Below, one piece after another: positions 22,603-30,958 of a stretch of DNA of 39,311 bases (within the stretch, counting starts at the first letter, position 1; every line of letters begins with the position of its first letter). Made by a program: the position numbers and the translations under genes. The notes under the pieces are model-generated. The model was given only the letters and a program-made list of their open reading frames with translations, made no database searches and was not told the origin of the DNA. Source of the stretch: Candidatus Vecturithrix granuli. Lineage in GTDB: Bacteria > Moduliflexota > Moduliflexia > Moduliflexales > Moduliflexaceae. The stretch covers positions 590,997 through 630,307 of the forward strand of contig DF820464.1 in assembly GCA_000739535.1 (NCBI GenBank), written 5' to 3'.

Positions 22603-23825
22603 TGAAAACACGTTATGCCATCGCACATATTATGTTCGTGATGTTTTGTACGATGTTGCTTGCAGCCGCAGTCGTTGGGCAGGCGCAACCCGCGCCTTCG
22701 GAAACTCGCAAAATCGTCCCGGTACCGCGAGAAAATATTGAAGTAACCGCCTGGTTCGACAAACAATGTGGCGCGCCCTATACGCAGGGCGAAAAAATTA
22801 TGATTAATTTCCGCGCCAATAAAGATGCGTATATCACCGTGTACGATATTGATACCAGAGGACAGGTTTCAGTGTTGTTCCCAAATAAGATGATGCCTGA
22901 CAACCTGGTACGCGGCAATCAGACGTATTCCATGCCAAACCCATCCTATACGTACGATCTCGTCGTTGAAGGTCCGGAAGGCATTGAATATGTGGATGTG
23001 GTGGCTTCGTCCGATCCCTACTATCAATGGAACTATAATCAAGGAGAACCGCCCTGGCTGCAAGAATGGGGCTTGAAAGGCCAACAGCAGCGAAGTATCA
23101 GCAGTCAGTCTGACTCAACATACAAACAAAGCTCCGAATTTCAAAATCGCCCGTCACAACTGAGTCCTGAAGGAGAAAAGAATTTGGCGCGGAATTTTTC
23201 GCTTTCCCAGGGTTTACGTAAACAGATTCAATCAAAAATGGTTGTGCAGCCGCGCGTCGTTGAACAGCCCAAGTCACAAGATTATGGCACGGCGACCTGT
23301 TATTTTTACGTGGTCTCTGCCCAACTCAAACCGAATCCCACTCGGCCGCCACAGTCGTATCCGACGCCGTTACCCTCTGATGAACAGTATTTACAGCAGT
23401 TACAGCAGACGTTGCAACAACGTACGCGGTATAACATCACCCAATCAGGGAAGCGTTTAATCGTTAAGATTCCGAATGAAATCAATGGTCGCACCTTCTT
23501 GTTCGAGTTTGATTCGTATGCCCTGCGCAATGGAGCCAGACAAGATCTGGATATGATCGCCGATATCCTCATGCAATACCCGGCCACTAAGATTGTTGTC
23601 GCCGGGCATACCGACAATATCGGCTCGGCAGAATACAATCAACGGCTGTCCAAACATCGCGCCAAAGCGGTGGCCGATTATCTCATCAATCGAAGCGTTC
23701 AACCATCTCGCATCAGCCGTGTCGGGTATGGCGAATCACGACCGGTTGCGTCAAATTCGACAGAGCAGGGGCGACGGTTGAATCGGCGGATTGAGCTTGT
23801 AATTCGGGTCAACACGCAACGTTAA
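22599..23825 (+). CDS. DUF4384-like plus OmpA-domain outer-membrane/periplasmic protein
   Basis: The protein has 408 residues (ATG 22599 or 22602). A signal peptide ends near residue 30 (AAAVVGQAQ). Residues 45-135 look like DUF4384, with NFRANKDAYITVYDIDTRGQVSVLFPN being characteristic. A Q/S/P-rich linker follows (about 140-280). Residues 295-405 are an OmpA-like peptidoglycan-binding domain: FEFDSYALR, VAGHTDNIGSAEYNQRLSKH RAKAV and the closing RRLNRRIEL. It should tie the envelope to peptidoglycan. Translation is probably coupled to the leader frame at 22522. It shares the region with the sigma-54-driven outer-membrane gene but is separated from it by palindromes. Confidence 0.87.
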   Translation: MMKTRYAIAHIMFVMFCTMLLAAAVVGQAQPAPSETRKIVPVPRENIEVTAWFDKQCGAPYTQGEKIMINFRANKDAYITVYDIDTRGQVSVLFPNKMMPDNLVRGNQTYSMPNPSYTYDLVVEGPEGIEYVDVVASSDPYYQWNYNQGEPPWLQEWGLKGQQQRSISSQSDSTYKQSSEFQNRPSQLSPEGEKNLARNFSLSQGLRKQIQSKMVVQPRVVEQPKSQDYGTATCYFYVVSAQLKPNPTRPPQSYPTPLPSDEQYLQQLQQTLQQRTRYNITQSGKRLIVKIPNEINGRTFLFEFDSYALRNGARQDLDMIADILMQYPATKIVVAGHTDNIGSAEYNQRLSKHRAKAVADYLINRSVQPSRISRVGYGESRPVASNSTEQGRRLNRRIELVIRVNTQR

Positions 23826-23973
23826 CGGAAGAATGGGGGATTGGAGTTGGATGAACGGTTGCCTGTTGACAGAAGATCGCTTCGTGCAAGGCAACAGTTG
23901 GGGAGAGCGTCACTCCTGAAAAAAGGAAAAGAGGTCATCACTAACCATGTATCTTATGAAAGGAGGCCGTGCT

Positions 23974-24348
23974 ATGTTTTGTCCTCAATGTCAAAGTGAG
24001 TATGTCGAAGGCATAACGGAATGTGCAGAGTGCCAGGTCCCGTTAGTAGAAGCACTCCCGGAAGATGATGTTGAATACCGGCCGTTTGTCACGGTGCAGA
24101 CCTACCATTCGAGACAGGATGCTGAATTAGGCAAAGGTTTTTTGGCAGACAGGGGCATTGACGCCGTGGTTGAGACTGATGATGCCGGCGGTGCCAGTCC
24201 AGGATTAGCGTTTACACAAGGGGTGCGGTTGTTGGTCAAAACAGAAGACGCCCAGAAGGCAGCAGAGTTATTCAAAGAGTCGGAGAAGGGCGATTTCGTT
24301 GTCAAAGACGATGACCAGAAGGTCGAAGAAGGGAGTAAAGATTTCTGA
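23974..24348 (+). CDS. Zinc-ribbon plus DUF2007-like protein
   Basis: ATG 23974 is 7-8 bases after AAAGGAGG, giving 124 residues. Residues 3-20 form a zinc ribbon with two CxxC pairs (CPQC and CAEC). Residues 45-105 fit DUF2007 (VQTYHSRQDAELGKGFLADR, then GVRLLVKTEDAQKAAELF), a small signal-transduction-like domain of unknown ligand. The C-terminus is acidic and lysine-rich. It is cytoplasmic and lies alone between an OmpA-type gene and a repeat-rich gap. Confidence 0.8.
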   Translation: MFCPQCQSEYVEGITECAECQVPLVEALPEDDVEYRPFVTVQTYHSRQDAELGKGFLADRGIDAVVETDDAGGASPGLAFTQGVRLLVKTEDAQKAAELFKESEKGDFVVKDDDQKVEEGSKDF

Positions 24349-24480
24349 ATATTGGATAGATAACGCGGAGATGATGGGTAGGGAAGATTCAGAACATGTC
24401 TGTGGTTCGGGAAGCATGGTCTGTGAGAAGAGGAGCGTCTCTTCGGAACCGATCAACAGGTGAATAGGCATGAACAACAT

Positions 24481-24715
24481 CTAACGCAATCCCCCCTCAA
24501 TCCCCCTGTAAACGGCAGAGCTGTTAAGTTTTCACCTGGCAGGCCGTCTGGACTCCGCTCGACGTGCGGTGTTCCGGTCATCGAGCGAAGTCGAGATGAC
24601 AAACGTCCGCAGAAGTTAACAGCCCTGCCCGTAAACGGGGGGAAGTTCACAAAAGAGCGTAACATCTCTTCCCCCCGCTTGCGGGGGGATAAAGGGGGGT
24701 GCATAAATCCTGATC
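24481..24715. repeat. Palindromic element type P, copy 1, interrupted by another element
   Basis: This is the same element as 34865-34969 (CGCAAT-CCCCCCTCA-TCCCCC-GTAAACGGGGGGAAG ... CTTCCCCCCGCTTGCGGGGGG ... GTGCATAAxTCCTG). Here the outer left end is decayed and 116 bp are inserted in the middle (24514-24629). It sits in the gap after the DUF2007 gene, where no other gene is seen between 24349 and 24912. Confidence 0.75.
24514..24629. mobile_element. Miniature inverted-repeat element nested in element P
   Basis: Terminal repeats of 17 bp (GGCAGAGCTGTTAAGTT at 24514-24530; its inverse with one change at 24613-24629) enclose an interior with CGAGCGAAGTCGAGATGAC. GTAAAC is present on both sides (24508-24513 and 24631-24636) but only once in the uninterrupted copy near 34900, which supports insertion with a short target duplication. 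Confidence 0.75.
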
Positions 24716-24912
24716 CCTTATAAAAAGTGTAGAAGACAATCTGAAAAATGCAAAAGACGAATAGGTGAAGCGGAAGGCTCAAACCAGGAAAGGAGTCTGC
24801 CTGTCGCGTACCCGCCTCGATTGTGCCGCCCACGCTTAGGATCAACGTGTTGACGCTGTTGCCGGGCATAGATCGTCACACGAGACGGATGACGGACAGG
24901 TCAGGATATGTT

Positions 24913-25023
24913 ATGTTGGAAGTAATTGCTGCTGTTTTGGTCATATTGGGGGTACTGGTCAGCGGCGTTATCGTGGCCGTGATCGAGCTGATAGGAATGT
25001 GGCAGGATGCCAAGAAAGGTTGA
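24913..25023 (+). CDS. 36-residue single-pass membrane peptide
   Basis: The frame from ATG 24913 reads MLEVIAAVLVILGVLVSGVI, then VAVIELIGMWQDAKKG. It is one hydrophobic helix with an acidic start and basic end. Only a weak AGGAT precedes the ATG. It is the last frame before promoter D. It would fit the many tiny membrane proteins of this window, but it could be non-coding. Confidence 0.42.
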   Translation: MLEVIAAVLVILGVLVSGVIVAVIELIGMWQDAKKG

Positions 25024-25154
25024 GCGGGTTGCCCCGTGTGTGCCCATTGTTCCCGTTTGCCACTCAATGCTTCTGCTCCACGCACCCTCACACGACGAGC
25101 CTTAATGTTCAGAAGCCTTGCAAAAACAATGAGTTGATGAACATGGGGCAATGT

Positions 25155-25169
25155 TGGCATGGTTGTTGC
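25155..25169 (+). promoter_or_regulatory. Sigma-54 (-24/-12) promoter D
   Basis: TGGCATGGTTGTTGC matches every conserved sigma-54 base. The upstream 100 bases align with promoter C, but the activator palindromes have decayed: only a half-site TTTGCCA near 25058 remains. The leader (25184-25223) shares its sequence with promoter C's leader and with 16701-16741. Confidence 0.85.
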
Positions 25170-25232
25170 TGTAATATCCTTAATAGAAATGCGATCACCA
25201 AGAACAGGCAGAAATTACCAGAGGAGAATGCT

Positions 25233-25769
25233 ATGCAAAGAATTGTTTGGGGAATGCTTTGGGTTCTGTGTCTGGGAGGACATGTGGTCTTTGCTGACAG
25301 CCAGACATACGATTTCCATCGGACGCAACTCCAGTCCGCCGCGATTTCAGTAGATACAATCACGCTCAAGAATGTCTTGCTCGCCGAAAAGAAACGCCTC
25401 TTCGGGAAGAGATTTTTACGCGTCAAGGCGACTGTAAGTAATGCAGGGTCAGTGGATAAAAATGTCGCTGTGTTTCTGGCAGGCTACAACCAGGATTGGC
25501 AAAAGGTCATTTTCGTGGCGGGCCTCAAGCCCCCGCGTGATACCGTGCCGAAAAATGGCAGCGTGCAACTGGAGAGAAACTATTACATAAAAAAAGATAA
25601 CTTGAGCAAAGTCGAACATGTGACCATCCGGCTCATTGTTCGTCACCCCCCAAATATAGGAGAGATTCCTCTGTGTCAGTCCGACCTGCTCAGATCGAAC
25701 GAGCGGAGAGATATGGTGTTGTCATCAGTTCAAAGGATGCGCTTTTTTAATCATGCGCAGCATCTCTGA
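25233..25769 (+). CDS. Secreted protein of unknown function
   Basis: ATG 25233 follows GAGGAG by 6-7 bases, giving 178 residues. A signal peptide (MQRIVWGMLWVLCLGGHVVF, cut after FA) leads a mature domain of alternating strands. The text LFGKRFLRVKATVSNAGSVDKNVAVF looks like an immunoglobulin-like or FxLYD-type beta sandwich, as found in periplasmic proteins. The end is basic. It is the first gene behind sigma-54 promoter D, 63 bases before hflK. Confidence 0.68.
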   Translation: MQRIVWGMLWVLCLGGHVVFADSQTYDFHRTQLQSAAISVDTITLKNVLLAEKKRLFGKRFLRVKATVSNAGSVDKNVAVFLAGYNQDWQKVIFVAGLKPPRDTVPKNGSVQLERNYYIKKDNLSKVEHVTIRLIVRHPPNIGEIPLCQSDLLRSNERRDMVLSSVQRMRFFNHAQHL

Positions 25770-25832
25770 ATAAGATTTGTCCGCAGCATTCATGCGCGCC
25801 ATGAATGGCTGTGGGCGTAAAGGAGGGAAATT

Positions 25833-26882
25833 ATGCCTGAATCGAATCAATTCCCAGAGGAATTGCAGCAATTGTTGAACGGCATGTTGGAGAACATTCG
25901 ACGAACGTTCAAGAAGTTCACTGGCGGCCCAATGCTGATCCTCATCGCCGCTGTGGCGGTGGTGATAATCTTCTGGACCGCCTGGTTCACCATCCAACCG
26001 GAAGAGACAGGGATTGTGCAGCGCTTTGGAAAAGTCGTACGCACGGCCAGCCCGGGACTGCACTTCAAACTCCCGTTCGGCGTTGAAACGATCCGCGTGT
26101 TACCAACGGCCCGCGTGCTCAAAGAGGAGTTCGGCTTCCGGACCCTGGTCAGCCGGCCCGGTGAGAAGACGCGGTATGATCCGGGCAGCGCGTATACGGA
26201 CGAGTCGCTGATGCTCACCGGCGATTTGAACGTGATTGATGTCCAGTGGATCATCCAGTACCGCATCGAAGATCCGATCAGCTACCTGTTCAACTTACGC
26301 GACACGCCGAAAACGATCCGCGATACCACCGAGGCGATCATGCGCCGCGTGGTCGGCAATCGCCTCGGCAGCGATGTGCTGACCACCGGACGGGTGGCGG
26401 TGGCCAGTGAAGCGCGCGATGAAATCCAGAGCGTGCTGACGGCCTATGGGGCCGGAGTGCGGTTAGTCACGGTGGAACTTCAGGATGTGACCCCGCCGGA
26501 TACCGTGAAACCCGCATTCAATGAAGTCAATGAGTCGCGCCAGGACAAAGAACAAACCATCAATAAGGCGCAGGAGCAAGCCAATCAGGAAATTCCCAGA
26601 GCCAGGGGCGTGGCGACGCAGAGTATCAGCGAAGCCGAGGGCTACGCCCTTGAGCGCGTCAACCGCGCCCAAGGCGAGGCGACCCGCTTTGAGGCCATTC
26701 TGGACGAGTACGAAAAAGCGTCGGAGGTCACGCGCCGGCGCCTGTATCTGGAGGCGATGACGGGTTTGCTGGCGGGGATGAAGGGACTGTATATCGTGGA
26801 TCAGGATCAGAAGGCCATGGTGCCCTGGCTCCCACTGGAGTCCAGTGGGCCATCATCAACAGAAGGAGGACAACAGCCATGA
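25833..26882 (+). CDS. hflK: HflK-type membrane protease modulator (SPFH)
   Basis: The protein has 349 residues and starts after AAAGGAGGG. One membrane helix (about 34-54) is followed by FTIQPEETGIVQRFGKVVRTASPGLHFKLPFG, the SPFH domain of HflK. A long coiled-coil region (about 230-300; rich in Q, E, A and R) precedes the end. HflK and HflC form a cage around the FtsH protease in the inner membrane and modulate its access to membrane substrates. Its stop overlaps the hflC start (ATGA at 26879). Confidence 0.93.
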   Translation: MPESNQFPEELQQLLNGMLENIRRTFKKFTGGPMLILIAAVAVVIIFWTAWFTIQPEETGIVQRFGKVVRTASPGLHFKLPFGVETIRVLPTARVLKEEFGFRTLVSRPGEKTRYDPGSAYTDESLMLTGDLNVIDVQWIIQYRIEDPISYLFNLRDTPKTIRDTTEAIMRRVVGNRLGSDVLTTGRVAVASEARDEIQSVLTAYGAGVRLVTVELQDVTPPDTVKPAFNEVNESRQDKEQTINKAQEQANQEIPRARGVATQSISEAEGYALERVNRAQGEATRFEAILDEYEKASEVTRRRLYLEAMTGLLAGMKGLYIVDQDQKAMVPWLPLESSGPSSTEGGQQP

Positions 26883-27877
26883 AATTTATTGTGAAAGCAA
26901 CTATCACCGTCGTCGCGGCGGCGCTCGTGCTCATACTCACCGGTACACTGTACACGCTGGAAGAGGGACAACAAGCGATTGTCGTGCAGTTCGGACGACC
27001 GGTGGGGGACACGGTGACGGAGGCGGGACTGCATGTGAAACTGCCCTTTGTGCAAGAGGTGCGGCGCTTCGAAAAGCGCCTGCTGATCTGGGATGGCGAT
27101 CCGAACCAGATTCCCACCAAGGGGCGCGAGTTCATCTGGGTGGACACCACCGCGCGCTGGCGGATTGCCGACGCGAAAAAATTCCTTGAAAATGTGGCCA
27201 GCGAAGAGGGCGCCCAGTCGCGCTTGAACGATATCCTCGATTCCGTGGTGCGCGACCAGGTGTCGAGCAGCGAACTCGTGGAACTCGTGCGCAGCGCATC
27301 GTGGGTAGTGCCTGAAGACGACGTGTTGAAGGAGGTCCCGAAGGAGCAGGAAGCAGAGCTCAAGCGCGAGATCGCCCGTGGCAGGGAGGAAATCACCCGC
27401 ACGATCCTGCTGGAAGCGCAAAGGATCATCCCGCAGTACGGCATCGAACTGGTGGATGTGCGCATCAAGCGCCTCGATTACGTCGAAAGCGTACGCGAGA
27501 AAGTCTATGAGCGCATGATCTCCGAACGCAAACGCATCGCCGCGCAGTTCCGCTCCGAGGGCGAGGGCCGCAGCGCGGAGATTCTGGGGACGATGGAAAA
27601 AGAGCTGCGCCAGATCCGCTCCACCGCGTACCGCCGCGTCCAGGAGATCCAGGGCCAGGCCGACGCGGAGGCCACACGCATCTACGGCAACGCCTACAAT
27701 CGCAATCCCGAATTCTATGCCTTCTTGCGTACCCTGGAAAGCTACAAAGAGAACCCGAATCCGAATTCCGTGATGATTCTCACCACGGACAGCGACTTCT
27801 ATCAATACGTCAAACAAGCAATTCCAGCCGAAGCGCAGGGACTGCCGGCTCCGGTTTCACAAGAGAGAACGCCATGA
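26879..27877 (+). CDS. hflC: HflC-type membrane protease modulator (SPFH)
   Basis: The protein has 332 residues. One membrane helix (5-25) is followed by YTLEEGQQAIVVQFGRPVGD and LHVKLPFVQEVRRFEKRLL, the HflC pattern, then IELVDVRIKRLDYVESVREKVYERMISER and the coiled-coil stalk. The end, FYAFLRTLESYKENPNPNSVMI, is typical. It overlaps hflK by four bases and the P-type ATPase start by four bases, so the three are probably translated as a coupled set. Confidence 0.94.
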   Translation: MKFIVKATITVVAAALVLILTGTLYTLEEGQQAIVVQFGRPVGDTVTEAGLHVKLPFVQEVRRFEKRLLIWDGDPNQIPTKGREFIWVDTTARWRIADAKKFLENVASEEGAQSRLNDILDSVVRDQVSSSELVELVRSASWVVPEDDVLKEVPKEQEAELKREIARGREEITRTILLEAQRIIPQYGIELVDVRIKRLDYVESVREKVYERMISERKRIAAQFRSEGEGRSAEILGTMEKELRQIRSTAYRRVQEIQGQADAEATRIYGNAYNRNPEFYAFLRTLESYKENPNPNSVMILTTDSDFYQYVKQAIPAEAQGLPAPVSQERTP

Positions 27878-30636
27878 AAGCATCGAAATCCGTGACAATT
27901 GTTGTCGAACCACCAACCGGCGCAGCTTGGCATAGCCAGTCGGCTGAGGCCGTGCTGGCACAGCTTGCTTCCACTGCGGAAGGACTCTCGGCGCAGGAAG
28001 CCGCGCAACGGCTCGCAGCTAACGGCCCGAACGAACTGAAGGAAGGTAAGCCCATCAGCCCGCTCCGGATTTTGCTCAGCCAGTTTAAGAGCCTCATCAT
28101 CTGGATTCTCATCGCCGCCGGCGTCATCTCCGGTCTGCTGGGCGAACGGGTGGACGCCATCGCCATCCTCGCCATCGTTATCCTCAACGCCGTCATTGGC
28201 TTCTACCAGGAATTCAAGGCCGATAAGTCCATCGCCGCGCTCAAGAAAATGACTGCGCCCCAGGCCAGTGTGCGGCGCGACGGACAGGTCGCGTCGCTTT
28301 CCGCCGCGGACATCGTCGCGGGCGACATCCTCGTGCTGGAAGCTGGCGATCTGGTCGCGGCCGATGCCCGGCTCCTGGAAGCGGCCTCGCTCAGGTGCAT
28401 CGAGTCCGCGCTGACCGGCGAATCGGAGACGGTGACAAAGCAGGTCGCAACGTTGGAGCAGAGCGACATCCCGCTCGCTGACCGCGCAAACATGGTGTTC
28501 ATGGGCACCAGCGTCGCCGCCGGCACGGCCCGGGCTGTCGTTGTGGCCACGGCGATGAATACGGAGTTAGGCCGCATCGCCAGTCTGATTGTGGCGGCGG
28601 GCGGGGAGGAACGCACCCCGCTGGAGCAAAAGCTCGAGTCCTTCGGGCGGGTGCTCGTCTGGGCGACGCTGGGCATCGTCGCGTTACTGTTCGGCCTGGG
28701 GTTCCTGCGCGGGACGAAACTTCTGGAGTTGTTCATGACGGCGGTGAGTCTTGCCGTAGCGGCTGTGCCGGAAGGACTTCCCGCCGTCGTGACCGTTTCG
28801 CTCGCACTCGGCGTGTTGCGCATGTCGCGCCGCCGCGCGCTCGTGCGCAAACTGCCCGCAGTCGAAACGCTTGGCTCGACGACGGTGATTTGCACCGACA
28901 AAACCGGGACCTTAACCGTCGGCGAAATGACCGTGCGGACGCTTTACGTGGCGGGCCAACGCTACGAAGTCACCGGCGAAGGCTACGGGCCGGACGGCGA
29001 TGTGCGTTTCGAAGGCCAGCAGTTGGAGCCAGCGCGCGCGGCGCCGTTGCTCGAACTTGCGACCATTCTCATCGGCTGTAACAATGCGCATCTCGTCCAG
29101 GAAGAAGGCGTGTGGAAAGTCATTGGCGCCCCCACAGAAGGCGCCTTGCTCGTCGCCGGACGTAAAGTCGGCGGCGACCGGGAGCGCATCGAGGAGGATC
29201 TGCCGAAGCAGCACGAAAATCCGTTCGACTCTGACCGCAAACTGAGTTCGGTCATCCGCCGAATGCCGGACGGCAAGCTGCGCGTCTTCATCAATGGCGC
29301 GTCCGACGTGCTATTAGCACGCTGCATAAACCTTTACACGATGACCGGGGTCCGCTCCATGACCGATGAGGATCGCCAGACCATTGTGGCGGAAAACACC
29401 GCACTGGCACAGCACGCTCTGCGCGTACTCGGCTCGGCCTATCGTGACCTGGACGGCGGCCCCGACACCGACCTCACGGTCGATGCCGTGGAGCGCGACC
29501 TGGTGTTCGTGGGTTTATCGGGAATGTATGATCCGCCGCGTCAGGAGGCCAAAGCGGCGGTCGCAACCTGTCGCGCCGCCGGTATTCGCGTGGTGATGAT
29601 TACGGGCGACCACCCACAAACCGCGACGGCGATTGCGCGGGAAATCGGTATCGCTTCAGATGACGACCTGGCGATCACGGGCGTCGAGGTGAACAAACTG
29701 TCCGATGACGAACTCCGTGAACGTGCGCCCAGGATTGCGGTGTACGCCCGCGTCACTGCCGAGCACAAACTGCGCATCATCCACGCCTGGAAAGCGAACG
29801 AGGCGGTGGTGGCAATGACGGGCGACGGCGTCAACGACGCTCCGGCGATCAAAGGGGCCGACATCGGCATCGCCATGGGGAAATCAGGGACGGAAGTCAC
29901 CAAACAGGCGGCGGACATGATCATCACCGATGACAACTTCGCTACGATCGTCGCCGCCGTCGAAGAGGGGCGCGGCATCTACGATAACATCCGCAAGACG
30001 CTCCAATACCTTCTGGCAGGCAACACCGGCGAACTCCTGCTCATGACCGTCTGCGTGATCATTGGTTTCCCTGTGCCGCTGCTGCCCATTCATCTGCTCT
30101 GGATCAACCTCGTCACCGACGGCTTACCCGCCCTCTGCCTGGCCACCGACCCCATTGACCACGATGTCATGCAGCGTCATCCGCGCCTCTCGTCTGAGCG
30201 CATTACGAACCGCAGCTTCCTCTGGACGATGTTCCTCACCGGTTTCCTCACAGCGGGTGTCGCGTTCGTGGTGTACGCCTATGGCTTGCAGACGGGAACC
30301 ACCGCCACCGCCCGCGCGGCCGCCTTTGCCGTACTGGTTTTTGCCGAACTCTTGCGATCTTTCGGCGCCCGCAGTGAAACCAAACCGGTCTGGCGCGTCG
30401 CTCTTTTCACGAATATCAACCTGGTTGTCGTGGTTCTCATTTCGTTCGGCCTCCAGGTGTGGAGCCAACACAACGCGACGCTGGGTCGCTTTCTGAAGAC
30501 GTCATACATGTCGTTCACCGATTGCTGCCTGCTTCTCGCCGTGGGCACAATCCCGCTCTTGATTTTGGAACTGGTGAAGGTGGTGCGGCACGCCTATCAG
30601 CAAAAAAACACGAATCAACCAGAGGTGAAAATATGA
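27874..30636 (+). CDS. P2-type cation-transporting ATPase (Ca2+-ATPase-like)
   Basis: This 920-residue P-type ATPase has all core motifs: TGES near 181 (actuator), PEGLP near 299 (M4), DKTGTLT with the phosphorylated aspartate near 342, and GDGVND near 650. M6 has WINLVTDGLPAL, as in P2A Ca2+ pumps, and the length fits. The N-terminal region begins with a cation-ATPase domain (WHSQSAEAVLAQLASTAEGL). It probably exports Ca2+ or a related cation from the cytoplasm; Mn2+ or Na+ cannot be excluded. It overlaps hflC (ATGA at 27874) and the small frame at 30633 (ATGA), an unusual partner for hflKC. Confidence 0.92.
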   Translation: MKASKSVTIVVEPPTGAAWHSQSAEAVLAQLASTAEGLSAQEAAQRLAANGPNELKEGKPISPLRILLSQFKSLIIWILIAAGVISGLLGERVDAIAILAIVILNAVIGFYQEFKADKSIAALKKMTAPQASVRRDGQVASLSAADIVAGDILVLEAGDLVAADARLLEAASLRCIESALTGESETVTKQVATLEQSDIPLADRANMVFMGTSVAAGTARAVVVATAMNTELGRIASLIVAAGGEERTPLEQKLESFGRVLVWATLGIVALLFGLGFLRGTKLLELFMTAVSLAVAAVPEGLPAVVTVSLALGVLRMSRRRALVRKLPAVETLGSTTVICTDKTGTLTVGEMTVRTLYVAGQRYEVTGEGYGPDGDVRFEGQQLEPARAAPLLELATILIGCNNAHLVQEEGVWKVIGAPTEGALLVAGRKVGGDRERIEEDLPKQHENPFDSDRKLSSVIRRMPDGKLRVFINGASDVLLARCINLYTMTGVRSMTDEDRQTIVAENTALAQHALRVLGSAYRDLDGGPDTDLTVDAVERDLVFVGLSGMYDPPRQEAKAAVATCRAAGIRVVMITGDHPQTATAIAREIGIASDDDLAITGVEVNKLSDDELRERAPRIAVYARVTAEHKLRIIHAWKANEAVVAMTGDGVNDAPAIKGADIGIAMGKSGTEVTKQAADMIITDDNFATIVAAVEEGRGIYDNIRKTLQYLLAGNTGELLLMTVCVIIGFPVPLLPIHLLWINLVTDGLPALCLATDPIDHDVMQRHPRLSSERITNRSFLWTMFLTGFLTAGVAFVVYAYGLQTGTTATARAAAFAVLVFAELLRSFGARSETKPVWRVALFTNINLVVVVLISFGLQVWSQHNATLGRFLKTSYMSFTDCCLLLAVGTIPLLILELVKVVRHAYQQKNTNQPEVKI

Positions 30637-30755
30637 AAACACATTCAACGACGTTCACGCCGGAACTGTTCCACGTGCAAAAGCCTGACGCGAACATCTT
30701 GCGTGTGACGCTCGATATCGTTCAGGCTCAGGCCAATCAGGAGGTGGTAGAATGA
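30633..30755 (+). CDS. 40-residue protein in an ATGA-linked chain, possibly a truncated gene
   Basis: ATG 30633 overlaps the ATPase stop (ATGA), after AGAGGTGAAA, and its own stop overlaps the next start (ATGA at 30752-30755). The sequence (MKTHSTTFTPELFHVQKPDA, then NILRVTLDIVQAQANQEVVE) has no recognised family. GGAGGTGG near its end serves the next start. It could be a coupling peptide, or the N-terminus of a gene deleted like the adjacent acetate kinase. Confidence 0.5.
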   Translation: MKTHSTTFTPELFHVQKPDANILRVTLDIVQAQANQEVVE

Positions 30756-30958
30756 CAAACCCGTCATCCGCACAACCGACTTACGCTGACGTGTTGACGA
30801 TCAATGGCGGTTCATCGAGCATCAAGTTTGCATTGTATCACACCAGCGAAGCGCTGGAACAACGTTTTCGCGGAAGCAAGGAGAAAATCGCACACGGGTC
30901 GCGCGGGGCTGTCGCAGAAGTGAACCGTTCGCCGTGTTCGCTAAAAACGAGGTGTCAC
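30752..30958 (+). pseudogene. ackA: Truncated acetate kinase N-terminus, open in frame into GrpE
   Basis: From ATG 30752 the frame reads DVLTINGGSSSIKFALYHTS, the first strand and phosphate-binding loop of acetate kinase (usual NxGSSSxK). Homology fades after about residue 48 (GSKEKI). The following 20 residues look like noise, but the frame stays open and runs into GrpE at 30959. The other 350 or so residues of acetate kinase are missing. Since acetate kinase normally partners phosphoketolase, which is encoded at 31765, a deletion has probably removed most of the gene. Confidence 0.75.

Noticed and set aside
24823-25023. 66-residue version of the small membrane peptide
   Set aside because: The upstream extension is arginine-rich with no start signal; only the part from ATG 24913 looks like a membrane peptide.
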